Source: Streptomyces sp. NRRL WC-3742 (lineage in GTDB: Bacteria > Actinomycetota > Actinomycetes > Streptomycetales > Streptomycetaceae). Taken from it: a DNA stretch of 64,000 nucleotides. Numbering within the stretch: position 1 is the first letter of the stretch; each line of letters begins with the position of its first letter. The notes beneath the pieces are model-generated. The model saw only the letters and a list, made by a program, of their open reading frames with translations. It searched no databases and was not told the origin of the DNA. Positions 36,027-43,843 of the stretch are shown piece after piece. Location of the stretch: contig NZ_JOCF01000048.1 in NCBI RefSeq assembly GCF_000720635.1, forward strand, positions 1-64,000. The letters are read 5' to 3'. The position numbers and the translations under genes were made by a program.

Positions 36027-37046
36027 TCAGGTCGAGGGGTGCTCCCGGTCGGGGACGGCGGCGGCTCCCGGGGTGCGCACCAGCCTCTGGTAGAGCACCG
36101 TGCGCGAGCGGCGGGTGCGCTGCACCAGCCCGGCGCGGTGGAGGATCTGCAGGTGGTAGGAGACGGTCGCGGGGCTCAGGCACAGGCGGGTGGCCAGCTC
36201 CCCCGTCGAGTGCGGCTGGGAGAGTTCGGCGAGCAGCTTCACCCTGGTCGCGCCGAGCAGTTCGTCGCGGCCCGTGCGCGGCAGGCAGTCGGTCGGCGCC
36301 GCCGGGTAGACGATCAGCGGCCCCCGGCGCGCGGGTGTGCCTGGGGGTTCGCCGCCGCAGAAGATCGCCCTTGCCGCGAAGACGCTGGGGACGAGGACCG
36401 CCGAGTCGGCCTCGAGGTCGATGCGGTGGGCGTCGGCGACGAGGGGGGTCAGGTGGAGGACGCCGTCGCGCTCCCGGAGGTTGGGGGCGAGGCTGTCGAG
36501 GGTGTCCGAGATCCCCCGGGTGACGATCGCGGAGGCGCGGGTGGCGACCTCGCCCTCGAGGCGGGCGCGGATGCCGGGCCAGTGGGGGGCGAGGGCGGCG
36601 TGCCAGAACTGCTCCATCTCCCCGGCGATCCGCTGCGCCAGGTACTCCTCGCCCCGGTCCAGGGCCGCCAGCAGCAGCCGGGGCGGGCGGCGGGCCGGGC
36701 TGCGGTCCCAGGCGTGGCCGTCGAGGGCCGCCGACAGCTCGTAGCGGACCCGCTCGGCCGGGGTGGTGGCGACCAGGTGCAGGCCGCCGGTGAGCGTCAT
36801 GTCGAAGCCCGTCGACTCGGGCCGCAGGAAGTCGGGGGCGTAGCCGAGCGGCCCGCCGCCCGCGACGGCGGCGAGCAGGCCCAACTGCCGTTCCTCCAGG
36901 GCCCGTACGGCGTTGTCCCGCCAGCGCGGGCCGAGCACCTGCGGGGTGCGGGCGAGGGTGAAGAGCAGGTCCTTGGCCGTGTCGAGGGGGGAGGCGGCGA
37001 ACCGGACCCTTCCCAGACCTCGCACGCCCAGGTCGATCCGGATCAC
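36027..37046 (-). CDS. ArsR-type winged-helix regulator with DUF5937-like N-terminus
   Basis: This 339-residue protein has a long N-terminal domain (about 1-235) of the kind seen in actinomycete regulators annotated DUF5937 and a C-terminal ArsR-family winged helix (about 240-325; RVKLLAELSQPHSTGELA and LSPATVSYHLQILHRAGLV). No metal-binding Cys cluster is visible, so it is probably not a metal sensor. The GTG at 37046 has GAGGGG upstream. An open frame continues upstream to 37166 but only through a 10-bp tandem repeat, so I exclude that part. No clear target gene; possibly autoregulated. Confidence 0.8.
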   Translation of the reverse strand: MIRIDLGVRGLGRVRFAASPLDTAKDLLFTLARTPQVLGPRWRDNAVRALEERQLGLLAAVAGGGPLGYAPDFLRPESTGFDMTLTGGLHLVATTPAERVRYELSAALDGHAWDRSPARRPPRLLLAALDRGEEYLAQRIAGEMEQFWHAALAPHWPGIRARLEGEVATRASAIVTRGISDTLDSLAPNLRERDGVLHLTPLVADAHRIDLEADSAVLVPSVFAARAIFCGGEPPGTPARRGPLIVYPAAPTDCLPRTGRDELLGATRVKLLAELSQPHSTGELATRLCLSPATVSYHLQILHRAGLVQRTRRSRTVLYQRLVRTPGAAAVPDREHPST

Positions 37047-37059
37047 GGGCGGGCCCCCT

Positions 37060-37150
37060 CGGACGGCTTCGGACGACTGCGGATGGCTTCGGATAGCTGC
37101 GGACGACTGCGAACGACTGCGGACGGCTCGGACGACTGCGGACGGTCTCG
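37060..37150. repeat. 10-bp tandem repeat upstream of ArsR-type gene
   Basis: About nine 10-bp units of form CGGACGACTG (variants CGGACGGCTT, CGGATGGCTT, CGGATAGCTG, CGAACGACTG) lie directly upstream of the GTG of the regulator. One unit has lost a base. Confidence 0.85.
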
Positions 37151-37239
37151 AGAGGCATCGAATCACCCGGGGGTGGACACGTCACCCGGTTCCCCGGATT
37201 CCGTTCCCCCGAGGGGGTTCACCCCTGCGCGCGGGCCCG

Positions 37240-37788
37240 TCAGGCGTGGACGGGGCGCAGCGGCTTCGCGAGGACGAGTTCGCCCGCGCGCTCGGCGAGC
37301 GGGGTGAAGCCGTGGCGGCGGTAGAGGGCGAGGGCGGGTTCGTTCGCCGGGAGGACGCCGAGGTGCAGGGTGGTGGCGCCGTCCTCGCGGGCCCAGCGCT
37401 CGACCTCGGCGATGAGCAGGTCCGCCACGCCCCGGCCGCGCGCCCGCGGGGCGACCCAGAGCGAGCGCAGTTCCCGGACCTCGGGCGCCGGCCCCGGCAT
37501 GCCGGCGGCGAGGCCGACCGCCGCGCCGTCCGGTGCCGCGCCATCCGGTGCCGCGTCCGGGAGCCTCTGCCCGTCTAGGAGAGCGGAGGCTCCCTGACTC
37601 GGCGCCAGGAAGGCCGCCACCTGGTGGGCGCGCGGATCGTCGAGGCGGGCGCGCCAGCGCTGCGCGCCGCCGTCGTGCCAGTCGGCGAGGCTCGCTCTGA
37701 ACGCCTGCGGCGCGTCCGTCAGCGCGGCGACGCGCAGGTCGTGCCAGAGGGGCGCGTCGGCGGGGGTGAGCGTGCGCAGGTCGATCAC
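37240..37788 (-). CDS. GNAT family N-acetyltransferase
   Basis: This 182-residue protein is a GCN5-related acetyltransferase. The acetyl-CoA loop is in LWVAPRARGRGVADLLIAEV (about 110-129) and the C-terminal motif B region is ALALYRRHGFTPLAE (about 153-167). Residues 75-95 contain a PDGAAPDGAA repeat, an insertion in the usual fold. The ATG is preceded by weak ribosome-binding sequence. It is followed closely upstream by a membrane protein gene (10 bp gap), so the two may be co-transcribed. Substrate unknown. Confidence 0.85.
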   Translation of the reverse strand: MIDLRTLTPADAPLWHDLRVAALTDAPQAFRASLADWHDGGAQRWRARLDDPRAHQVAAFLAPSQGASALLDGQRLPDAAPDGAAPDGAAVGLAAGMPGPAPEVRELRSLWVAPRARGRGVADLLIAEVERWAREDGATTLHLGVLPANEPALALYRRHGFTPLAERAGELVLAKPLRPVHA

Positions 37789-37798
37789 GACGGCCAGA

Positions 37799-38461
37799 CT
37801 ACGCCCGGGCGTGGCGCCGCCGGACCACGGTCCCCTCCCTCGTACGGCGCCGCTGCGCGAGGACGTTGCCGAGGGCGGCGATGCCCGCTCCGATCAGCAG
37901 GAACGCCGCCGCCAGCAGGACGCAGGCCCCCGCGACCCGCCGGTAGCCGCCGTGCAGCGCCGGGTCGAGGAAGGGGTACGGGTACCAGCCGACGGCGTAC
38001 CCGCGCAGCAGGCTGGACACCAGGTAGACCAGCGGGAACACCAGCCAGGCGGCCACGGCCTTCGGGCCCGTTCGCCGCGCCGGGGGGTCGATCACCCAGT
38101 CCGCGAGCAGCGCGAGCGGCATCGCGCGGTGCACCACGTCGTTCACCCACGGGATGACCTGAAGGTCCGGGTACTTGAGCAGCAGCGTGCCGTACACCAG
38201 TCCCGTGATCGCCAGGTACAGCACCACCGCCCCGCGCACCGCGCCGGGCACCGGCGGCCGGCCGGTGAGCCCGGCCCAGCCGCCGTAGCCGAGGACGCCG
38301 ACCGCGGCGAGGTTGCTGAGGTTGGTGAAGTACCCGAAGAAGTTCACCACCCCGGTCGTGTCGGTGGCGGCGTGGTACCCGGAGAAGCAGAGCGCGACCG
38401 CCGTGAACACGGCGACGGCGAGCCGGACGGGCGCGAGCCAGGGCTGGGTGCTCGGGGGCAT
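37799..38461 (-). CDS. Pr6Pr family integral membrane protein
   Basis: This 220-residue protein has six predicted membrane helices and matches the Pr6Pr (FAR-17a/AIG1-like) group, with the typical VNFFGYFTNLSNL near residue 38, VHRAMPLALLADWV and GYAVGWYPYPFLDP. The function of the bacterial proteins is unknown; distant eukaryotic relatives hydrolyse fatty-acid esters of hydroxy fatty acids. GAGAGGCGG lies before the ATG. It is 10 bp ahead of the GNAT gene. Confidence 0.82.
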   Translation of the reverse strand: MPPSTQPWLAPVRLAVAVFTAVALCFSGYHAATDTTGVVNFFGYFTNLSNLAAVGVLGYGGWAGLTGRPPVPGAVRGAVVLYLAITGLVYGTLLLKYPDLQVIPWVNDVVHRAMPLALLADWVIDPPARRTGPKAVAAWLVFPLVYLVSSLLRGYAVGWYPYPFLDPALHGGYRRVAGACVLLAAAFLLIGAGIAALGNVLAQRRRTREGTVVRRRHARA

Positions 38462-38561
38462 CGTCGGGTCCGCCTCTCTGGGGCCGGCAGGGCTACTCGG
38501 ATTGAAACCCGGGTGGCGGCGGGCGGCCACAGGAGGCGTGCTCCGTCGACGGCAGGTGCTT

Positions 38562-39509
38562 CTACGGCTCGCGCCAGGCGGTGGCGAAGGCGGTGGCCGG
38601 GTTGGTGGTGAACAGCCGGTGGGGGAGGTCGGGGCCGAAGGTGCGGGCCAGGCGGGGGGCGAGGTCGGTGAGGAGGCGGGCGGGGCCGCCGAGGCGGCGG
38701 GCGGTGCGGGTGGTGGTGTCGGCGCCGAGGAGGAGGCGGTCGGCGTGGCCCGCCTCGACCAGGTCGGCGATGACGTCGAACGCCTGGAGGTCGGTGGGGT
38801 GGCCGGCCCGGGAGGGGCTGTCGAGCGCGAGGTGGACGCCCTCGGCGGCGAGGCTGCGGTGCAGGGCCCCGTCCGTGAGCCGGGTGAGGTGGCCGAGGAC
38901 GATCCGGTCGGACGGGACGCCGTGGTGCTCGCGCAGGTCGTCGAGGATCTCGTGCGGGTCACCCGCGGCCTCGAGGTGGACGGCGATCGGGGAGCCGGTG
39001 GCGTGGTGGGCCTCGGCCGCGGCGGCACGGACCCGGCGGGCGTGGGCGGTGCTCGGCCCGGGGTCGCTCGCGATCTTGATCAGCCCGGCCCGGACGCCCT
39101 CGGGGGCGCCGGGGAGCCCGGTGGTGAGGTCGGCGACGAAGCGGGCGGCGAGGCCCTCGTACGGCGTGCCGTACGGGGTGGCGTGCGGGGCGTGGTGGGC
39201 GGCCTGGTGGGTGCCGGTGGCGGCGAGGACGTTGACGCCCGTGGTGCGGGAGAGGTCGGCGAGGTGGGCGGCGCCGCGCCCCAGGCCGTACGGGGTCCAC
39301 TGGACGAAGGTGCGGCCGCCGGCCTCGGCGAACGCGTGCAGGGCCTCGGCGGCGGCGAGCGGGTCGTCCAGTTCCTCGCCGGGCAGGAGCGGGGAGCGGA
39401 AGAACAGGTGGTCGTGGGAGTCGGTGGGGCCGAGGTCGGCGGGGGCGAGGTCGCCGAGGACGGTGCGGACCGTACGGGCGGCGGGGGTGGCCTGGGCGGC
39501 GGGGGTCAT
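38562..39509 (-). CDS. phosphotriesterase-family metal hydrolase
   Basis: This 315-residue TIM-barrel protein belongs to the phosphotriesterase family. The binuclear-metal ligands can all be placed: His32 and His34 in DSHDHLFF, Lys145 (to be carboxylated) in GLIKIASD, His178 in IAVHLEA, His207 in VLGHLTR and Asp264 in LLGADTTT. Members hydrolyse lactones, phosphoesters or amides. It is the last gene of a TetR-DUF4865-CMD-phosphotriesterase operon, and its ATG overlaps the CMD stop (ATGA). A lactonase role next to a carboxymuconolactone-type protein is attractive but inferred. Confidence 0.9.
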   Translation of the reverse strand: MTPAAQATPAARTVRTVLGDLAPADLGPTDSHDHLFFRSPLLPGEELDDPLAAAEALHAFAEAGGRTFVQWTPYGLGRGAAHLADLSRTTGVNVLAATGTHQAAHHAPHATPYGTPYEGLAARFVADLTTGLPGAPEGVRAGLIKIASDPGPSTAHARRVRAAAAEAHHATGSPIAVHLEAAGDPHEILDDLREHHGVPSDRIVLGHLTRLTDGALHRSLAAEGVHLALDSPSRAGHPTDLQAFDVIADLVEAGHADRLLLGADTTTRTARRLGGPARLLTDLAPRLARTFGPDLPHRLFTTNPATAFATAWREP

Positions 39510-40087
39510 GCCTTCACCTGCTCGGTCTGGGCGGCCTGGGCGGCCTGGGGGGTCAGGGCGGTCGGGGCGGTCTGGGCGGTCGGGGCGGCCTGGGGGGTCT
39601 GCTCGGCCTCGTCGGCCTGGGTGAAGGTGGCGGTGGCGACGCGCAGGCCCGCGAGCGCCTTGGGGACGCCGACGTACGGGGCGAGGTGGACGATGACCTC
39701 GGTGATCTCCTCGCGGCTCAGCCCGATCCGCAGGCTGTTGCGCACGTGGTCGGCGAGCTGGGGTTCGACGCCGCCGAGGGCGGTGAGGGCGGCCAGGTTG
39801 GCGACCTGGCGGTCGCGCGGGGTGAGGCCGGGGCGCTGGTAGGTGCCGCCGAAGAGGGCGGTCACGATCCAGTCGGGGAAGCCGGGGGCTATGGCCTCGA
39901 GGCCGCCGAGGGTGCCGGCGGCGGCCGGGCCCGCGTACTCGGCGAGCGAGGCGTAGCCGGCTGCGCGGTCGAGCGGGGCGGGGGTGAGGCCGTTGGGCGG
40001 CAGGTCGGTGGGCGTCGGGCCGGTGGGCGTCGGGTCGATGGGCGTCGGGTCGACGGGGAGGTCGGCCTGGGTGGTGTCTGCGGGCAT
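39506..40087 (-). CDS. carboxymuconolactone decarboxylase-family protein
   Basis: This 193-residue protein has a CMD/AhpD-like helical domain (about 55-160; RDRQVANLAALTALGG, and IGLSREEITEVIVHLAPYVG). The Cys pair of AhpD-type peroxidases is absent, so it resembles the gamma-carboxymuconolactone decarboxylase branch. Both ends are low complexity: a DPTPIDPTPTGPTPT stretch near the N-terminus and an AQTAPTALTPQAAQ tail, both encoded by tandem DNA repeats. I use the ATG; a GTG seven codons upstream overlaps the DUF4865 stop (GTGA) and is possible. It lies inside a four-gene operon. Confidence 0.82.
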   Translation of the reverse strand: MPADTTQADLPVDPTPIDPTPTGPTPTDLPPNGLTPAPLDRAAGYASLAEYAGPAAAGTLGGLEAIAPGFPDWIVTALFGGTYQRPGLTPRDRQVANLAALTALGGVEPQLADHVRNSLRIGLSREEITEVIVHLAPYVGVPKALAGLRVATATFTQADEAEQTPQAAPTAQTAPTALTPQAAQAAQTEQVKA

Positions 40088-40104
40088 GGTGGTCGAGGGT
40101 CCTT

Positions 40105-40767
40105 TCACCAGTGACGGCCGGCGGGCAGCCGGGTGAGTTCGGGGCGGGAGAGGTGGAGCACCTGGTACCGGGTGCCAGGGGCGTCCTCGGGGGCCGGGCC
40201 GTGCCAGAGGGCGAAGCGGAGCAGTTCCCAGCGGTCCGGATCGACGGCGACGGCGGCGGTGTGCAGGGCGGGGTGCGCGGCGGGGAGTTCGGCGAGGGCG
40301 CGCTCGATGGCCTCGGCGGGGTCGGATGCCTCGGGGAGCCGGACGGTGTCGCGGGTGGCGGTGGTCGGCAGCCGGTCGGCGTTCGGACCTTGAACGGAGT
40401 CCGGACTCCGAACAGTGTTCAGTTCCTGTCCGTTGTTCGGCTCCTGCCCGCCGTTCGCGCCGCCGACGCCGTGCGCGAGGCCAGCACCGAGCCAGTGCCG
40501 AACGGCGGGGCGCCCGAAGTCGGCGCTCAGGCCGCGGAATGCGGGGCCCCAGAGGAAGCCGTTCATGCCCTCGGCCGTGCGCCAGAGGTAGAACGGCGCG
40601 TACTGGTTGACGGGCGAGGCGTCGCGGCCGCGCTCGCGGATCAGGTACGCCTTGAGGCCGAGGCCCGGGTGGTCGTCGAGCAGGTGGCCGCGTTCGGCGA
40701 CGCGCCGGCGGATGATCCCCATGTCGTAGTCGGCGGGGAGGGTGATCTCGTACTGCATGGCGTGCAC
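40105..40767 (-). CDS. DUF4865 family protein with repeat insertion
   Basis: This 220-residue protein matches the DUF4865 family, recognised by MQYEITLPADYDMGIIRRRV at the start, DASPVNQYAPFYLWR and MNGFLWGPAFRGL. Function is unknown; the family is commonly near TetR regulators and small oxidoreductases, and the fold may be a dimeric alpha-beta barrel. Residues 103-132 (NGGQEPNNGQELNTV and on) form a hydrophilic low-complexity insert encoded by repeat-like DNA with GTTCGG and CCGAAC elements, absent from a compact family member. GGGAG supports the GTG; an ATG three codons in is possible. Confidence 0.8.
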   Translation of the reverse strand: MHAMQYEITLPADYDMGIIRRRVAERGHLLDDHPGLGLKAYLIRERGRDASPVNQYAPFYLWRTAEGMNGFLWGPAFRGLSADFGRPAVRHWLGAGLAHGVGGANGGQEPNNGQELNTVRSPDSVQGPNADRLPTTATRDTVRLPEASDPAEAIERALAELPAAHPALHTAAVAVDPDRWELLRFALWHGPAPEDAPGTRYQVLHLSRPELTRLPAGRHW

Positions 40768-40802
40768 GGCATGGTCTCCCTGGTCGCTGTGGGGTTGCGC
40801 CG

Positions 40803-41378
40803 CTAGGGACGGGCCGGGGCCCGGTGGGCGGCGAGCAGGCCGAGCGCCCCGCGGACGGCCTGTTCGAAGGGCTCCGGGCGGTCGGCGGCGCGGGCGAGCA
40901 CGTAGCCGCCCTGGACGACGGCGACCAGGGCCGCGGCGGTGTCGGCCGGGTCGAGCCCGGGGGTGAACTCGCCGCCCGCCTGGCCCTCGGCGATCAGCTC
41001 GGCGATGCGGCCGCGCAGCCAGTCGAAGGTCTCCTCGACGGGCGCGCGCAGCTGCGGGTCGGCGACGACGTCCGGGTCCTGGGCCATCCGGCCCATCCGG
41101 CAGCCGCGCAGCACGTCACGGTCGCGCCGCAGGTAGGCGGCGATGCGGTCGTGGGCGCTGCCGGGGGTGGCGAGGTCGGCCTCGGCGATCTCGCGCATCT
41201 CGTCGGCGCTGCGGCGCAGGGCGGCGGCGGCGAGGTCCGGCTTGCCGGTGAAGTGGTGGTACATGCTGCCCTGGCCGACGCCGGAGCGCTGCTGGATGGC
41301 CTTGGGGCTGGTGCCGACGTAGCCGCGCTCCCAGAGGAGGGCCTGGGTGCTCTCGATGAGACGGTCCTGAGTGGTCAC
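40803..41378 (-). CDS. TetR family transcriptional regulator
   Basis: This 191-residue regulator has an N-terminal TetR helix-turn-helix (about 5-50; TSPKAIQQRSGVGQGSMYHH) and a C-terminal domain (about 80-190) of the kind that binds small hydrophobic or aromatic ligands. The GTG is not preceded by a Shine-Dalgarno sequence; a GTG three codons upstream (41387) would start at or near the likely transcription start, so a leaderless mRNA is possible. The palindrome at 41388-41407 is the probable autoregulatory operator. It heads the operon with DUF4865, CMD and phosphotriesterase genes. Confidence 0.88.
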   Translation of the reverse strand: MTTQDRLIESTQALLWERGYVGTSPKAIQQRSGVGQGSMYHHFTGKPDLAAAALRRSADEMREIAEADLATPGSAHDRIAAYLRRDRDVLRGCRMGRMAQDPDVVADPQLRAPVEETFDWLRGRIAELIAEGQAGGEFTPGLDPADTAAALVAVVQGGYVLARAADRPEPFEQAVRGALGLLAAHRAPARP

Positions 41379-41387
41379 GTGGATCAC

Positions 41388-41407
41388 TGTACATACCAGT
41401 AGGTACA
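41388..41407. promoter_or_regulatory. TetR-type operator palindrome
   Basis: TGTACATACCAGTAGGTACA is an imperfect 20-bp inverted repeat, immediately upstream of the TetR gene start. The minus strand reads TACTGGTATG, so a -10-like TATGTA lies within it. The core resembles ACCTACTGGTAGGT boxes of other TetR regulators. Confidence 0.7.
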
Positions 41408-41654
41408 GAGCGCCAGTACCAATCCCACGACGGAGGGCCGTGCGCCGCCCCCCGGCGGCCACGGCCCCTCGACCGTTCGTCATCCCCCGTACCGCGAACC
41501 GGCATTCAGCTTCTCCGGGTGGCGCCCGTCACGTCACGCTCGGTGGTTTTCATGACGGTCCGTGAGACGTGCAGGCCGGGCCGCTCGGCGAGGACGCGCA
41601 GGAGGCCCGTCACCGCAGGGCCGCGGACAGGACATGACTGGCAGGATGTTCGCC

Positions 41655-42644
41655 ATGACCTACCTCGCCTCGGATGACCGCTACGCCTCGATGACCTACC
41701 GCAAGGCCGGCCGCAGCGGTGTGCGGCTGCCCGCCGTCTCCCTCGGGCTCTGGCACAACTTCGGCGACGCCCAGCCGCTGGACGTGCAGCGCGCGGTGCT
41801 GCGCCGCGCCTTCGACCGGGGAGTCACCCACTTCGACCTGGCGAACAACTACGGCCCGCCGTACGGCAGTGCGGAGCGCAACTTCGGGTACCTGTTCGCG
41901 CAGGACTTCCGGCCGTACCGCGACGAGCTGTTCATCGCCAGCAAGGCGGGCTGGGACATGTGGCCCGGCCCGTACGGCGACGGCGGCAGCCGCAAGTACC
42001 TGCTCGCCAGCCTCGACCAGTCGCTGGCCCGGATGGGGCTGGACTACGTCGACGTCTTCTACTCGCACCGCTACGACCCGGAGACCCCCGTCGAGGAGAC
42101 CATGGGGGCGCTGGACACGGCGGTGCGCTCGGGCCGGGCGCTGTACGCCGCGATCTCCAACTACCCGGCGGAGCAGCACCGTGAGGCGGTGGCGATCCTG
42201 CGGGAGATGGGCACCCCGGTGCTGCTGAACCAGTCGGTGTACTCGATCCTCAACCGCGAGGTGGAGGAAGGGGTACTGGAGGCGGTGGGCGACACCCAGA
42301 CCAGCCTGATCGCCTACTCGCCGCTCGCCCAGGGGCTGCTGACCGACCGCTACCTCTCCGGGAAGGTGCCGGCCGGATCGCGGATGTCGGTCGGCAAGTT
42401 CCTGCGGGAGGAGGCCCTGACCGAGGCCAAGCTGGAGCAGCTGCGCGCCCTGAACAAGGTCGCCGAGGGCCGCGGGCAGACCCTGGCGCAGCTGGCGCTG
42501 TCCTGGGTCCTGCGGGACCCGCGGGTGGTCTCGGTGATCATCGGGGCGAGCAGCGTGGCCCAGCTCGACCAGAACCTCGACGCACTGGCCGGCGGCCCGC
42601 TGACGGACGAGGAGCTGGCGGAGATCGACCGGCTGAGCGCGTGA
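41655..42644 (+). CDS. YghZ-type aldo/keto reductase (L-glyceraldehyde 3-phosphate reductase)
   Basis: This 329-residue (alpha/beta)8 enzyme closely resembles E. coli YghZ, which reduces L-glyceraldehyde 3-phosphate and methylglyoxal. SLGLWHNFGDAQPLDVQRAV near the start, THFDLANNYGPPYGSAE (catalytic Asp and Tyr), KAGWDMWPGPYGDGGSRKYL, and SVIIGASSVAQLDQNL near the C-terminus are typical. AGGA lies eight bases before the ATG at 41655; ATGs 3 and 7 codons earlier are alternatives. It is a single plus-strand gene divergent from the TetR operon and ends at a heptamer array shared with ssuD. Confidence 0.9.
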   Translation: MTYLASDDRYASMTYRKAGRSGVRLPAVSLGLWHNFGDAQPLDVQRAVLRRAFDRGVTHFDLANNYGPPYGSAERNFGYLFAQDFRPYRDELFIASKAGWDMWPGPYGDGGSRKYLLASLDQSLARMGLDYVDVFYSHRYDPETPVEETMGALDTAVRSGRALYAAISNYPAEQHREAVAILREMGTPVLLNQSVYSILNREVEEGVLEAVGDTQTSLIAYSPLAQGLLTDRYLSGKVPAGSRMSVGKFLREEALTEAKLEQLRALNKVAEGRGQTLAQLALSWVLRDPRVVSVIIGASSVAQLDQNLDALAGGPLTDEELAEIDRLSA

Positions 42645-42669
42645 AGCGCTGAGGGTGGGGCGACCGGCG

Positions 42670-42755
42670 AACGACGGACAGCGGACAGCGGACAGCGGAC
42701 AGCGGACAGCTTTCGTCATCTGTTATCCGTTTGCTGACTTCTGTCCGCTGTCCGG
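42670..42755. repeat. inverted heptamer repeat array (site 3)
   Basis: Five perfect GGACAGC units (42676-42710) are followed, after TTTCGTCATCTGTTATC, by the reverse-complement type ending CTGTCCGCTGTCC. The arms GGACAGCGGACAG and CTGTCCGCTGTCC can pair. The array lies between the convergent aldo/keto reductase and ssuD stops and may also terminate both. Confidence 0.88.
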
Positions 42756-42766
42756 CCGCCCCTCCC

Positions 42767-43840
42767 TCAGCGCTTGATGCCCAGGGCCGGCAGAACCGTC
42801 TCCGCCACCCGGTGCGCCTCCTCGAGCAGGGGGTTCCCGGAGAGGATGAAGGTGTCCACGCCCAGGGACTCGAACTCCTGCAGCCGCTCGACCACCTGCG
42901 TCGTCGAACCCACCACCGCCGTGCCGGGGCCCGGGCGGAACAGGCTCATCCCGGGCCACAGGTTCGGGGAGGACTCCAGCTCCCGGGCCCGGGCCGGGAC
43001 CTTGCCTCCGTGCTGGCGGAACTGGCGCTGCCAGCCGACCCCGTCCTCACCCTTCGCCCCGCCCAGCTGGCGCGCGTACGTCGCCTCGCTCGTGACGTCC
43101 AGCAGCCGGTCGGCGGCCGCCCACGCCTCGTCCTCGGTGTCGCGGACGATCAGGTGCAGCCGCAGGCCGATCCGCAGGCTCCGGCCGTGGGCGGCGGCCC
43201 GCTCGCGCACCAGGTCGAGCTTCTCCTTGAGCAGGTGCGGCGGCTCGCCCCAGGTCAGATAGACGTCCACGTGCTGCGCCGCCATCTCGATGCCGGCCGC
43301 CGAACTGCCGCCGAACCAGAGCGGGATGCCGCCCGGCTGCACCGGGGTGAGCTCCCGCAGGCTCGCGCCCGCGTTCTTGAGGTCGTAGAACTCGCCCTTG
43401 TGGTCGAAGACTTCACCCGCCGTGAGGCGCTTGACGATCGACCAGTACTCGGCGCTGAGCCGGTAGCGGTCGTCGTGCTCCACGTCGAGGCCGTACTCGC
43501 GCAGCTGCGCGGTGGAGCCGTTGACCACGTTGAACCGCAGCCGGCCGCCGTGCAGATGGTCGAAGCTGAGCGCCGACTTCGCCAGCAGCGTGGGCGAGAT
43601 CAGCCCGGGGTGGACGGCCAGCAGCGGCTTGAACGCCGGGGAGGTGGCGGCCGCGAGGGCGCTGCCGAGCGTCCAGACGTCGTAGAGGTCGGTGGCCAGC
43701 AGGGCGCCGGTGTAGCCCAACCGCTCGACGCTGCCCGCCAGTTGCTGGAGGTAGCGCAGGTCGACGGGGCGGCGGCCGGCCGGCTCCCACGGGTAGTGGC
43801 CCTCGCGTGGGATGATGTACCAGAGGGCTTCGGAGGCCAC
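42767..43840 (-). CDS. ssuD: alkanesulfonate monooxygenase (SsuD-like, FMNH2-dependent)
   Basis: This 357-residue bacterial-luciferase-family enzyme probably releases sulfite from sulfonates using FMNH2 and oxygen. It follows SsuD along its length: RPVDLRYLQQLAGSVERLGY, FGGSSAAGIEMAAQHVDVYL, LTWGEPPHLLKEKLDLVRER, RIGLRLHLIVRDTEDEAW (conserved Arg and His), SPNLWPGMSLF, and GTAVVGSTTQVVERL. The Cys54 position of E. coli SsuD appears to be replaced in ATDLYDVW. The stop lies next to a heptamer array. It follows the SsuA-like gene by 3 bp, at the end of the sulfur operon. No flavin reductase gene is next to it. Confidence 0.9.
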   Translation of the reverse strand: MASEALWYIIPREGHYPWEPAGRRPVDLRYLQQLAGSVERLGYTGALLATDLYDVWTLGSALAAATSPAFKPLLAVHPGLISPTLLAKSALSFDHLHGGRLRFNVVNGSTAQLREYGLDVEHDDRYRLSAEYWSIVKRLTAGEVFDHKGEFYDLKNAGASLRELTPVQPGGIPLWFGGSSAAGIEMAAQHVDVYLTWGEPPHLLKEKLDLVRERAAAHGRSLRIGLRLHLIVRDTEDEAWAAADRLLDVTSEATYARQLGGAKGEDGVGWQRQFRQHGGKVPARARELESSPNLWPGMSLFRPGPGTAVVGSTTQVVERLQEFESLGVDTFILSGNPLLEEAHRVAETVLPALGIKR

Positions 43841-43843
43841 GGC

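Noticed and set aside
37170..37235. Another GGGGGAAC/GGGGTGA region
   Set aside because: Only short C/G complementarity is present; no conserved riboswitch core. It may be a weak terminator of the GNAT unit.
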